From an uncultured Roseburia sp. (GTDB lineage: Bacteria > Bacillota > Clostridia > Lachnospirales > Lachnospiraceae): a stretch of DNA of 56,297 nucleotides. Numbering within the stretch: the first letter of the stretch is position 1; each line of letters begins with the position of its first letter. The position numbers and the translations under genes were made by a program. Of this stretch, positions 7,428-15,543 are shown piece after piece. The notes beneath the pieces were generated by a model that was not told the DNA's origin, searched no databases, and saw only the letters and a list, made by a program, of their open reading frames with translations. The DNA is taken from contig CANTEO010000007.1 in assembly GCA_947652855.1 (NCBI GenBank), positions 1 through 56,297 of the forward strand, in the 5' to 3' direction.

Positions 7428-8960
7428 ATGTATGCATATAATTTGGGGCAGGCGTTTGCTGCCGCCGTCAGGGAAAATAGAGAAAAGACGGCGATTATCT
7501 TTGATGGGGCAGACAGGGTCACGTTTCAGGAGCTGGATATTCTGTCAAATCAGCTTGCAAATTTCTTTTTGGGGCAAAAGATAGAAAAAAGAGATGTGAT
7601 CGCCATTCAAAATAGAAAATCTCCATATGGCTTCGCCGCAATGATCGCCTGTCTGAAATTAGGGGTGATTTATACCAATTTTGACTATACCAATCCCAAA
7701 GAACGGATCTTGAAAATCCTTCACACGGCGGAGCCTAAATTGGTATTTGCGGATGAGCGCAATGAAGCGATTGAGGAAATCTGCCAGGAGCTGCACATGA
7801 AATACATTGCCGTCAGCCAATGCCAAGAAGCGGTCTTGCAGCAAAAAGAGAGCGTAAGCTCCTTCTGGCTGGAGGGCGTGACCGGCAATATGCCGGCGTA
7901 TATTATGTTTACGTCCGGCTCGACCGGCGTTCCAAAGGGAGTGTTGATTCGGCAGGGCAGCCTCTTAAATTTTATAAAATGGGGAAAGGCGCAATATCAG
8001 CTTACAAAAGATGACATTCTGACAAATGTAAACCCGATTTATTTTGACAATTCGGTATTTGATTTTTATTGCTCGGTATTCAATGGGATCACGATGGTTT
8101 CTGTAACGAAAGAAGTAGTGGAAAAGCCAAAGGAGATGCTAAGGGTAATTGAGGAAAACGGATGCACCTTCTGGTTTAGCGTTCCCTCCATGCTGATCTA
8201 CCTTATGAATTTGAAATTGCTCACAAAAGGCCGTTTGACGGATATTAGGGCCTTCTCATTTGGAGGGGAAGGCTATCCGAAAGAATTGCTTAGGAAATTA
8301 TACAGCATATATAAGGATTCGGCAAAATTTTATAATGTGTATGGCCCGACAGAAGGGACGTGCATATGCTCCGCGTATGAGATTACTGAAAAAGATATGG
8401 AGGAAGACGGTCTTGCGCCGTTGGGGCGGCTTTCTGCTAATTTTGAATCTGTCATTTTGGATGAAAACGGGGAGCAGAATACAGTGGGCGAGCTGTGCCT
8501 GATTGGGGAGCAGTTGGCCTTAGGATATTATAACGACAAGGAGCGAACCGAAGCCTCTTTTGTGGAATGCCCCCAGATCGGCGCATATAAAGAGCGGATG
8601 TATAAGACGGGCGACCGGGTGGAGCTGGCGGAAGGAAAGCTCTACTTCAGAGGCAGGATAGACAACCAGATTAAGCATATGGGATATCGCATTGAGCTGG
8701 AGGAAATTGAGAATGCCTTAATTAAGATACCCGGATTAAAGCAGTGCGCGGCGATACATACGGTTTCTAAGAATGGGTTTTCGAAAATTGTGGCTTTTGT
8801 GGCGTGCGAGGAGTCTCAAGAAGTGGACATACGGAAGGAATTAAAAAAGTATTTGCCGGGGTACATGATTCCAAACGCCATTGAGCATTTAGATGAGCTG
8901 CCTAAGAATGCGAATGGGAAAGTGGATCGAGTGTTTTTAAAGCAGCAATATGAGGCGTGA
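7428..8960 (+). CDS. amino-acid-activating adenylation enzyme (DltA/NRPS A-domain-like)
   Basis: A 510-residue stand-alone AMP-forming ligase. The signature sequences are complete: A3 FTSGSTGVPKG (161-171), A4 FDNS (206-209), A5 YNVYGPTEG (302-310), A7 YKTGDR (392-397), A8 GRIDNQIKHMGYRIEL (409-424) and A10 NGKVDR with the catalytic lysine near the C-terminus. The aspartate of the FDxS motif is the residue that contacts the substrate alpha-amino group in DltA and NRPS domains, which favours an amino acid as substrate. No condensation, carrier or thioesterase domain is fused to it. The likely partner is the stand-alone carrier protein at 1857-2087. It would then charge the carrier with an aminoacyl group for transfer to an amino sugar; the transferase is unproven. 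Confidence 0.85.
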   Translation: MYAYNLGQAFAAAVRENREKTAIIFDGADRVTFQELDILSNQLANFFLGQKIEKRDVIAIQNRKSPYGFAAMIACLKLGVIYTNFDYTNPKERILKILHTAEPKLVFADERNEAIEEICQELHMKYIAVSQCQEAVLQQKESVSSFWLEGVTGNMPAYIMFTSGSTGVPKGVLIRQGSLLNFIKWGKAQYQLTKDDILTNVNPIYFDNSVFDFYCSVFNGITMVSVTKEVVEKPKEMLRVIEENGCTFWFSVPSMLIYLMNLKLLTKGRLTDIRAFSFGGEGYPKELLRKLYSIYKDSAKFYNVYGPTEGTCICSAYEITEKDMEEDGLAPLGRLSANFESVILDENGEQNTVGELCLIGEQLALGYYNDKERTEASFVECPQIGAYKERMYKTGDRVELAEGKLYFRGRIDNQIKHMGYRIELEEIENALIKIPGLKQCAAIHTVSKNGFSKIVAFVACEESQEVDIRKELKKYLPGYMIPNAIEHLDELPKNANGKVDRVFLKQQYEA

Positions 8961-8988
8961 GTTTAAACATGAGGCATGGAGGTTAGAT

Positions 8989-10116
8989 ATGTCAAAAAGA
9001 AACTGCCCGGTATGCGGCGGGCGTCAATCAAAAGCAATCAAGCAGATCAGGATGAAGATCCCTTCGGATTACCGCCTGCCTGAGACATATGGCGTGGCAG
9101 CCTGCGAAAATTGCGGCTTCGTTTATGCGGACACCTCTGCATCCAAGGAAGATTACGACTGGTATTACGCCCATTGTAATTTTTATGGGGATGACAGCAA
9201 GGACGATAACAGCGAGCGTTATGAAATGACCGAGGAGCTTTTAGAGCGGTTTTTTCAGAAAGATTCTAAGTTGTTGGAATTGGGGGCTGGCAACGGACGG
9301 TTTGAAGTGGCGTTGAAGCGGAACGGCTATACGGATGTGACGGGGACGGATCCATCCGCTGAAAGCGTCGCGCGGCTTTTGAATGAGGGGATCCGGGCAT
9401 ATGCCGCAAGTATCTATGATGAAGTGCATAAGGAAGAAATGGGGAAATACGACGGCATATTTTTGTTTGAGGTGGCGGAGCATTTGCTGTTTCCGGGGAA
9501 GGGCGTGGAAAATGCCGCTAAGATGCTGAAAAAAGACGGCGTGTTTATCATCAGCGTGCCGGACTATTCGCAGATTGGAGCGGATAAAAGCCCAGTCGCA
9601 AACTATTTTAACTTAGAGCATATCAATTATTTTTCAGAAAAATCCCTAAACAGCCTATTGGCGAGGTTCGGAATGGAGCGCGTTGCGCAAAAGCGATATG
9701 GAGTGGATTTGGTGCAGGCATACCGCAAAACCGGATCTGTGGGGCCGATGGAAAAGGATACGGCCACAGAGACGGCGGTTTGCGAATATTTTGGGCAAAA
9801 GAGGGAGCAGGAAGAGCGGGTGAAGGCTTTGATCGCTGAATTAAGAGCGGCAAAGACAGAGCTGTTTGTCTGGGGAACAGGCTCCTATGTCATGAGCCTT
9901 TTTGCCACGACCGATTTGGGGCAGTGCAATATAAAAGGTTTTCTGGATAACAATAAAATTAAGCAGGGGCGGGAAATGTTTGGCCTTCCCATTTATCCGC
10001 CCTCTTATTTGAAGGAGGAAGGAGCCGCGGTTTTGGTCTGCTCCATGCTGAATGGAGAATGCATCAAAGAGCAAATTGAAAAAATGCACAGTGAGGTTTG
10101 TGTGTTCCTGGCATAA
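8989..10116 (+). CDS. zinc-binding C-methyltransferase-like protein
   Basis: I chose ATG 8989 (375 residues) because GGAGG at 8978-8982 precedes it; an ATG at 8950 would overlap the ligase without a binding site. The N-terminus has a zinc site of two CxxC pairs (Cys6/Cys9 and Cys39/Cys42). A central SAM-binding fold follows with LLELGAGNGRF, then a C-terminal domain with FVWGTGSYVMS and GFLDNNKIKQG. This three-part layout matches the sugar C-methyltransferase family (Methyltransf_13/23/14), whose members act on dTDP-linked keto-sugars. It is the last gene of the operon and is followed by a terminator. A branched-chain or C-methylated sugar is therefore possible, although the exact acceptor is unknown. 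Confidence 0.83.
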   Translation: MSKRNCPVCGGRQSKAIKQIRMKIPSDYRLPETYGVAACENCGFVYADTSASKEDYDWYYAHCNFYGDDSKDDNSERYEMTEELLERFFQKDSKLLELGAGNGRFEVALKRNGYTDVTGTDPSAESVARLLNEGIRAYAASIYDEVHKEEMGKYDGIFLFEVAEHLLFPGKGVENAAKMLKKDGVFIISVPDYSQIGADKSPVANYFNLEHINYFSEKSLNSLLARFGMERVAQKRYGVDLVQAYRKTGSVGPMEKDTATETAVCEYFGQKREQEERVKALIAELRAAKTELFVWGTGSYVMSLFATTDLGQCNIKGFLDNNKIKQGREMFGLPIYPPSYLKEEGAAVLVCSMLNGECIKEQIEKMHSEVCVFLA

Positions 10117-10163
10117 GATCGAGTAAAAAAGGGATTGACATCCGTTCATAGAAAGCCCTGCAG

Positions 10164-10201
10164 AGCCTGACTGCCCATATAAGGCAGTTGGGCTTTTTTT
10201 G
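10164..10201 (+). terminator. Rho-independent terminator of the glycan operon
   Basis: Arms AGCCTGACTGCC (10164-10175) and GGCAGTTGGGCT (10183-10194) form a 12-bp stem with two G-T pairs and a 7-nt loop, followed by a run of eight T. It lies 47 bp after the last glycan gene and before the PadR promoter. Confidence 0.88.
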
Positions 10202-10216
10202 TCTGTAAAAAACTAC

Positions 10217-10269
10217 TTGACCTGTCGTAGTAATTGTGCTATTCTATACACGTAAAAGTACTACGACAG
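10217..10269 (+). promoter_or_regulatory. promoter with an 11-bp inverted-repeat operator for the first PadR gene
   Basis: TTGACC (10217-10222) and TATTCT (10240-10245) are 17 bp apart. A perfect inverted repeat, CTGTCGTAGTA at 10222-10232 and TACTACGACAG at 10259-10269, places one half in the spacer next to the -35 and the other just downstream of the -10. Spacing between half-site starts is 37 bp. This arrangement suggests autorepression by the PadR protein encoded 26 bp further on; the assignment of the repressor is inference. Confidence 0.75.
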
Positions 10270-10295
10270 ACATAATACATAGAGGAGGAAGCGTA

Positions 10296-10622
10296 ATGAT
10301 TAGCAGTGACGGCATCCGCGGCTACACAGATATGATGATCCTTTGCCTGATTTTGCATGAGCCTTCCTATGGCTATGAGATTTCCAAATCAATAAAAGCG
10401 CGTACAGAGGGCAAATATGCCATTAAGGAAACGACGCTTTACTCTGCATTTACCAGACTTGAGAAGAACGGCCATATCGAATCTTTCTATGGAAGTGAGA
10501 CGAATGGAAGAAGAAGGACGTATTACCGGATTACGGATTTGGGGAGGGAATTCTACTGCGAAAAATGCAGGGAATGGGATCTGACGAAGGAAGTCGTGGA
10601 GAAGTTTTACAATTGCATCTAA
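10296..10622 (+). CDS. PadR-family transcriptional regulator (first copy)
   Basis: The ATG at 10296 is preceded by GAGGAGGAA, giving 108 residues; the frame stays open upstream to 10236 but that would run through the promoter. Typical PadR winged helix: IRGYTDMMILCLILHEPSYGYEIS, then TTLYSAFTRLEKNGHI as the recognition helix region, and GRRRTYYRITDLGREF as the wing. PadR proteins are usually dedicated repressors of a neighbouring membrane protein and respond to a ligand or membrane stress. The next gene, 20 bp away, encodes a membrane protein with a HAAS/DUF1700-like N-terminus, the usual partner. The promoter carries a perfect dyad. Confidence 0.92.
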   Translation: MISSDGIRGYTDMMILCLILHEPSYGYEISKSIKARTEGKYAIKETTLYSAFTRLEKNGHIESFYGSETNGRRRTYYRITDLGREFYCEKCREWDLTKEVVEKFYNCI

Positions 10623-10642
10623 GAACAGACAGGAGGATTTGT

Positions 10643-11650
10643 ATGGAGACGATCAGGAGCTATATTGAAAATTTGTTTCGCAATTACCCCAATACGCCGA
10701 ATGTAAGCAAGGCAAAAGAGGATTTGCTTGGCATCATGGAGGATAAATACTATGAGCTGAAAGCGGAGGGCAAATCGGAAAATGAGGCGATTGGCATTGT
10801 GATCTCAGAGTTTGGGAGCATGGATGAAATCGCTCCGGAGCTTGGGATGGATGAAAAAGTGGCTGCGGAGGGAACGGGCATAAATGACGCGGCTGAAGTG
10901 AAGAGGATCACGTTAGCGCAGGCGGAAGGCTTTTTGAAGGCGCAGGAGGCGTTTGGCGCAAGGATAGGGATTGGCGTGGCGTTTTGCATCCTGTCCCCTA
11001 CTATAAGCGTCGTTTCGGAGGCTATGATGGATGTGGGCCTTTTGCCGGAGCCGCTTGCGGAAATAATGGGCGGGGTGGGCCTGTTCCTTATGGTCGCCGT
11101 GGGAGTCGCCATTTTCATCATCAGTGGAATGGTGAACGGGAAGTATGAGGAATATAAGAAGAAACGCATTTTGCTGGATGAAGGCGCAAAAAGAGCCTTA
11201 ACAGAGCGGCAGGAGGGCTTTCAAAGAGGGCATGGCATAAAAATTGCGATTGGCGTAGTTCTGTGCATTTTAAGCGTAGTGCCGACCTTTGTGATAGGGG
11301 AGGTTTTTGTGGGAGATTCGGTCGAATGGATCGCGGACCTTTCCGGGATCAGCCTGTTTGTACTAGTGTCAATCGGCGTATATTTGTTCATTAGCACAGG
11401 GACGAAGCAGGGAGCGTACGAGGTTTTATTGGGAAAAAATCAAGCCGTTTGCAATTCTGCCTTGGAGAAGAAGAAAAAGAAAAGAATTTCTATTGTTGCG
11501 TCCATTTATTGGCCGATTGTGACGGCGGGATACATCGCGTGGAGCTTTTTTACGATGAAATGGGGATTTACCTGGATTATCTGGCCGATTGCAGGCATCC
11601 TGTTTGGTGGGATCAGTGGAGTGATCACATTGGCGTCGGCAGAGGAGTAG
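10643..11650 (+). CDS. HAAS/DUF1700-like N-terminus membrane protein (PadR partner)
   Basis: ATG 10643 follows AGGAGG at 10631-10636, giving 335 residues. The N-terminal part (about 1-75) is a soluble helical HAAS/permease-prefix-type domain with the marks IRSYIENLFRNYP and EFGSMDEIAPELG. About five hydrophobic segments follow in pairs (near 110-130, 140-160, 205-225, 240-260 and two close ones at the C-terminus) separated by lysine-rich loops. Two internal halves look alike (IGIGVAFCILSPTISVVSE and IKIAIGVVLCILSVVPTFV), which suggests an internal duplication. In related loci the HAAS domain binds the PadR regulator, so this may be the sensor. The molecular function is unknown. Confidence 0.78.
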   Translation: METIRSYIENLFRNYPNTPNVSKAKEDLLGIMEDKYYELKAEGKSENEAIGIVISEFGSMDEIAPELGMDEKVAAEGTGINDAAEVKRITLAQAEGFLKAQEAFGARIGIGVAFCILSPTISVVSEAMMDVGLLPEPLAEIMGGVGLFLMVAVGVAIFIISGMVNGKYEEYKKKRILLDEGAKRALTERQEGFQRGHGIKIAIGVVLCILSVVPTFVIGEVFVGDSVEWIADLSGISLFVLVSIGVYLFISTGTKQGAYEVLLGKNQAVCNSALEKKKKKRISIVASIYWPIVTAGYIAWSFFTMKWGFTWIIWPIAGILFGGISGVITLASAEE

Positions 11651-11689
11651 AGAGGCGTAAAGGGAAATGAGCGGCTTGCATCTATAAAG

Positions 11690-11742
11690 CGCGGCTGTCG
11701 CTTGGCGATTGTTCAATCGTTTGGGCGGCAGCCGCGTTTTTT
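11690..11742 (+). terminator. Rho-independent terminator after the PadR module
   Basis: CGCGGCTG (11690-11697) pairs with CAGCCGCG (11729-11736), with an inner CGATTG/CAATCG hairpin, followed by TTTTTT. It also separates this unit from the minus-strand XRE gene that converges on it. Confidence 0.8.
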
Positions 11743-11832
11743 CGCTTAGGCGCCGCGCCGTGGCGTCCGCTGACTTATCCGCGCAAAGCAGCGTCTATAT
11801 ACGCATAACGCCAAGCAAAACAGGGCGTCGCT

Positions 11833-12222
11833 TCAGTCCTTCTTTTTGGATGGGTCGGCTTTCGCCTTGTCTGGCTTATGTTTGGGCTTCGCCTTTTTTC
11901 CAGAAGAGGAGAAGGTGCGGCCTGTTTCGATATAAAGCGTCTTTTTGTCATCCGGGATCGCTCGGTAGATATTGACAAGATGGCGTTCTTCCGCGTTGTA
12001 GGGCGTGTCTTGCGGCTCTCTTAGCGCGGTCAGCCCATAAATGTAGTCCGTCGTGGTGTGGAAATAAGAGGCAAGCCGAATAATCGTTTTTGCATCTGGT
12101 TGACGGCGGTTTTGGATGTAGCCATTTAAAGTCGTTGTTGAAATGTTCAGGGATTTCGCCAGTTCCTTCTGCGTAATTCCCTCCTGTTCCAGCAGATTTC
12201 TCAGTCGGGCTCCGATATCCAA
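11833..12222 (-). CDS. XRE-family helix-turn-helix regulator
   Basis: A 129-residue protein starting at a TTG (12222), chosen because GAGGGGG lies about 8 bases upstream and the HTH begins immediately: LRNLLEQEGITQKELAKSL, with STTTLNGYIQNRRQP as the recognition helix. The middle part (TTDYIYGLT) is typical of short Cro/CI-like regulators such as ImmR or SinR types. The last 30 residues are a lysine-rich tail (KKAKPKHKPDKAKADPSKKK) of unusual character that may add DNA affinity. It is transcribed in the same direction as the SDR gene upstream but separated by 142 bp with its own inverted repeat. Target genes are unknown. Confidence 0.88.
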   Translation of the reverse strand: MDIGARLRNLLEQEGITQKELAKSLNISTTTLNGYIQNRRQPDAKTIIRLASYFHTTTDYIYGLTALREPQDTPYNAEERHLVNIYRAIPDDKKTLYIETGRTFSSSGKKAKPKHKPDKAKADPSKKKD

Positions 12223-12276
12223 ATGTCATTCCCCCTCTCAATGAGAGATATTTTATAGTAAATTCGCGAATGACAT
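12223..12276 (-). promoter_or_regulatory. inverted repeat in front of the XRE gene, possible autoregulatory operator
   Basis: ATGTCATTC (12223-12231) and GAATGACAT (12268-12276) form a perfect 9-bp inverted repeat. The intervening AT-rich stretch contains a TATAAA-like -10 on the minus strand, and a small palindrome ATTCGCGAAT (12262-12271) overlaps the outer arm. The position over the presumed promoter and binding site of the XRE gene suggests autoregulation, which is inference. Confidence 0.5.
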
Positions 12277-12364
12277 ATTGAAAATCCGCAAAAAGCAGAA
12301 GAAATAAATTTGGAAACATAATAATACGCGGTGCGAATACCGAATACTCAATTGGAAAAGAAAA

Positions 12365-13099
12365 TCAGATCCACCCTCCGTCAAAGGCGATGACCTGCCC
12401 GGTCAGGTAAGCGGGCGCAGCCGCAAGCTGAAGGAGAAAATCGGCGACGTCGCCTGGCGGCGCAAAATAGCCCGCCGGAATCGTTTCCGCCAATTGGCTG
12501 CGTTCGAGCGGGTCAAGCCCGGCGTTCATGTCTGTGTCAATAACGCCGCAGGCCACGGCGTTTACCTGAATGTTGCTTGGCGCAAGCTCCTTGGCAAGGG
12601 CCTTGGTGAATGCGTTGACGCCGCCCTTAGATGCGGAATAGGCCGCCTCGCAGGATGCTCCGTACAGGCCCCAGTCGGAGGAGATATTGATGATTTTGCC
12701 GGATTTTTGGGACAGCATATAAGGGATTGCGCATTTGCAGCAGGCGAACACCGAGGTCAGGTTGGTTCGAAGAAGCTGCTCCCATTTTTCAATGGGCATC
12801 TCGTGGAGCAGGCCGATATGGGAGATGCCCGCGTTGTTGATTAAAACGTCTATCCCGCCGCAAAATGCGCGGATTTCCTCAAACATCCGGCGCACAAAGG
12901 CAATATCCCCGGCGTCTCCAAACTGGCAGAGCGTTTGAATATGGAATTCGCCTTCCAGCTTTTCTGAGAGCCGGCGAAGCTGTCCTGTCGAATTAAGGCA
13001 GTTTAAAATAACGTCATATCCCTCTTTTGCAAATGCGCGCGCGGCGGCCTGCCCGATCCCGCGGGACGCCCCTGTGATGAGGGCTGTCTTTCGTTTCAT
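12365..13099 (-). CDS. short-chain dehydrogenase/reductase, FabG-like
   Basis: Start ATG at 13099 follows AGGAGG on the minus strand, giving 244 residues. Motifs: TGASRGIG near the N-terminus, NNAGISH, the catalytic serine in IINISSDWG, and YSASKGG with the catalytic tyrosine and lysine. The C-terminus VIAFDGGWI closes the active site. It resembles 3-oxoacyl-ACP reductases and related general SDRs, but no fatty-acid genes are adjacent, so the substrate is open. It is divergent from topB with 214 bp between. It is only distantly similar to the SDR in the glycan operon (2077-2781). Confidence 0.85.
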   Translation of the reverse strand: MKRKTALITGASRGIGQAAARAFAKEGYDVILNCLNSTGQLRRLSEKLEGEFHIQTLCQFGDAGDIAFVRRMFEEIRAFCGGIDVLINNAGISHIGLLHEMPIEKWEQLLRTNLTSVFACCKCAIPYMLSQKSGKIINISSDWGLYGASCEAAYSASKGGVNAFTKALAKELAPSNIQVNAVACGVIDTDMNAGLDPLERSQLAETIPAGYFAPPGDVADFLLQLAAAPAYLTGQVIAFDGGWI

Positions 13100-13219
13100 G
13101 TGAATGCCTCCTGATCTCATATTTTAGCAAGGATGAAGCCTATTGTAGAAGAAAGCGGGATGAGATGCAAGTGGTTGGGGCGCAAAATGTTCAGATATGG
13201 AAAAGATGGGGCGGGGAGA

Positions 13220-13248
13220 TTGAAAATATCCCCAAAGCCCTTTATAAT
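13220..13248 (+). promoter_or_regulatory. topB promoter
   Basis: TTGAAA (13220-13225) and TATAAT (13243-13248) are separated by 17 bp, 66 bp before the topB start, in the divergent gap between the SDR and topB. Confidence 0.75.
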
Positions 13249-13313
13249 GTGAGAAGCCAAAGCAGGGAATAGAGAGGCGCGTAAGACTGAAGAAAGAAGG
13301 ATGGACATTTCGC

Positions 13314-15521
13314 ATGAAATCATTAGTGATAGCAGAGAAGCCTAGCGTGGGCAGGGACATTGCCAGAGTGATGGGCTGTAAGCAGGGAGGAAACGGATAT
13401 TTAGAAGGGAAGGAATATGTCGTGACTTGGGCGTTGGGGCATCTGGTGGAATTGGCGGATCCGGAAAGCTACGGCGACCAGTGGAAGGAGTGGAAGATGG
13501 AGACGCTGCCCATGCTTCCGGAACGGCTGGAAATCCAGGTGATCAAAAAGACGGGCGGGCAGTTTCAAGCCGTAAAGAGGCAGATGTGCCGTAAGGACAT
13601 CGGATGCATTATCATAGCCACAGACGCGGGAAGGGAAGGCGAGCTGGTGGCGCGCTGGATTATCCGAAAAGCAGGCGTGAAAAAGCCGATGAAGCGGCTG
13701 TGGATCTCTTCGGTGACGGATAAGGCGATCCGCCAGGGATTTGCGAATCTAAAGGACGCCAGGGAGTACCAGAGCTTATATGAGGCCGCGGTGGCGCGGG
13801 CGGAGGCTGACTGGATGGTGGGCCTGAATGGCACAAGGGCCTTGACGATTAAGCATAATGCGCAGCTTTCCTGCGGAAGGGTGCAGACGCCCACGCTTGC
13901 CATCATTGCCAAGAGGGAGGCGCAAATCAAAGGATTTCAGCCAAAGGAGTATTATGGGCTAAAGATGAAGGGCGCAGGGGCGGCCTGGACATGGAAGTCG
14001 CCGCAGGGTAAAAGCAGCGTCTTCTCTAAGGCAGAGGCGGAGCGCGCCAGGGACCTTGTCATGGGCAAAACGGCAGTCGTGGAGGAAGTGAAAAAGAAGC
14101 AGCAGAAATCGTTTGCGCCGCTGCTCTATGACCTAACGGCTTTGCAGCAGGACGCGAACCGGATGTTTGGGTTTTCCGCCAAGCAGACGCTGGATTATAT
14201 GCAGGCTCTGTATGAACGCCACAAAGCCGTGACATATCCCAGGACGGATTCCCGCTATCTTACGGCGGATATTGTGGAGACGCTGCCAGAACGGGTCAGG
14301 GCTTGCCGCAGCGGCATTTACGCATCGGTCTGCGGGAAGCTTTTGAAAGCGCCGATCAAGGGGAACGCGTCGTTTGTGGACGATAAGAAGGTATCGGACC
14401 ATCATGCCATTATCCCTACGGAGCAGGGCGTGGATCTTAGAGGCTTGGAGTATGGCGAGAGGAAAATTTACGAGCTGATCGTCTCGCGTTTCCTCGCCGT
14501 TTTGATGCCGCCCTGTGAGTACCAGCAGACGCAAGTGACGGCAGTCTGCCAGGGCGAGCGTTTTTCCTTAAAAGGGCGGGTTTTGCAGCGGCCGGGCTGG
14601 CAGGAGGTCAAAAGCCTTCAGGCTGAGGCTTTCTTCGCCAAGGAGGAAGACGAGGAGCGCGACATTGGGTTTGAGGATGAAGAGGCGGGGATTCCTGATT
14701 TTTCCAAGGGGCAGAAGATTGCGTTTACGGATGGAGGGATCGTTCGGGGCAAGACGAAGCCGCCTGCGCCGTTTACGGAGGCGACGCTGCTTGCCGCTAT
14801 GGAAAATCCGGTGAAATATATGGAAGGCGCGGACAAGAAGCTAAGGCAGGCCATGGGGGAGGCCGGAGGGCTAGGGACTGTCGCCACAAGGGCAGACATT
14901 ATTGAGAAGCTGTTCCACAGCTTTATGATAGAAAAGAAGGATCAATCTATTCGCTTAACTTCCAAAGGAAGGCAGGTCTTAGACTTGGCGCCCCAGGAGC
15001 TGACCTCTCCGGAGCTGACGGCAAGGTGGGAGCAGGAGCTTACGGATATCGCGAGAGGAAAGGCGAAAAAGAAAGATTTTGAGGCAAGGATCCGCGTCTA
15101 TGCGGCAGACATTGTAAAAGAGATCAAGGCATCCTCTAAAGCCTATCGTCACGATAACCTCACGAGCAAGAAATGCCCGGAGTGCGGGAAGCTGATGCTG
15201 GAGGTCAATCATAAAAACGGCAGGATGCTGGTATGCCAGGATCGGGAGTGCGGCTATCGCAAGTCATTATCCAGGGTCACCAACGCACGCTGCCCCAAGT
15301 GCCACAAAAAGATGGAGCTGACAGGAGAGGGCGAGGGCAGGAGGTTTGTCTGCGCCTGCGGCTACCGGGAGAAATTGTCCGCTTTCGAAAAACGCCGCAA
15401 GGAAAACGGGGGAGGGGCGTCTAAGAAGGATGTCTCCCGTTACATGAATCAGGTGAGGCAGGAGGCGAAGGAGCCTGTCAATCATGCATTCGCGGACGCG
15501 TTGGCGAAGATAAAGCTGTGA
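13314..15521 (+). CDS. topB: DNA topoisomerase III
   Basis: A 735-residue type IA topoisomerase that relaxes and decatenates DNA through a transient single-strand break. The N-terminal Toprim domain begins SLVIAEKPSVGRDIA and carries the acidic motif ATDAGREGE (102-110). The catalytic tyrosine is Tyr308 in YPRTDSRYL. GRVQTPTLAI (189-198) is another family motif. Two C-terminal zinc ribbons follow, CPECGK...CQDREC and CPKCHK...CACGY, so this is the long TopB form with a Zn tail as in many Clostridia. It has its own promoter. Chromosomal housekeeping is most likely, although topB copies also occur on integrative elements; no conjugation genes are visible here. Confidence 0.95.
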   Translation: MKSLVIAEKPSVGRDIARVMGCKQGGNGYLEGKEYVVTWALGHLVELADPESYGDQWKEWKMETLPMLPERLEIQVIKKTGGQFQAVKRQMCRKDIGCIIIATDAGREGELVARWIIRKAGVKKPMKRLWISSVTDKAIRQGFANLKDAREYQSLYEAAVARAEADWMVGLNGTRALTIKHNAQLSCGRVQTPTLAIIAKREAQIKGFQPKEYYGLKMKGAGAAWTWKSPQGKSSVFSKAEAERARDLVMGKTAVVEEVKKKQQKSFAPLLYDLTALQQDANRMFGFSAKQTLDYMQALYERHKAVTYPRTDSRYLTADIVETLPERVRACRSGIYASVCGKLLKAPIKGNASFVDDKKVSDHHAIIPTEQGVDLRGLEYGERKIYELIVSRFLAVLMPPCEYQQTQVTAVCQGERFSLKGRVLQRPGWQEVKSLQAEAFFAKEEDEERDIGFEDEEAGIPDFSKGQKIAFTDGGIVRGKTKPPAPFTEATLLAAMENPVKYMEGADKKLRQAMGEAGGLGTVATRADIIEKLFHSFMIEKKDQSIRLTSKGRQVLDLAPQELTSPELTARWEQELTDIARGKAKKKDFEARIRVYAADIVKEIKASSKAYRHDNLTSKKCPECGKLMLEVNHKNGRMLVCQDRECGYRKSLSRVTNARCPKCHKKMELTGEGEGRRFVCACGYREKLSAFEKRRKENGGGASKKDVSRYMNQVRQEAKEPVNHAFADALAKIKL

Positions 15522-15543
15522 CAATATTTAGAGCGTCTGGCAT

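Noticed and set aside
10565..10642. Upstream start for the HAAS membrane protein at 10565
   Set aside because: It would overlap most of the end of PadR in another frame, while ATG 10643 has AGGAGG at the right distance and begins the recognised domain.
13100..13120. Alternative start of the SDR at 13120
   Set aside because: The ATG at 13099 is preceded by AGGAGG on the minus strand; the earlier ATG would put this signal inside the gene.
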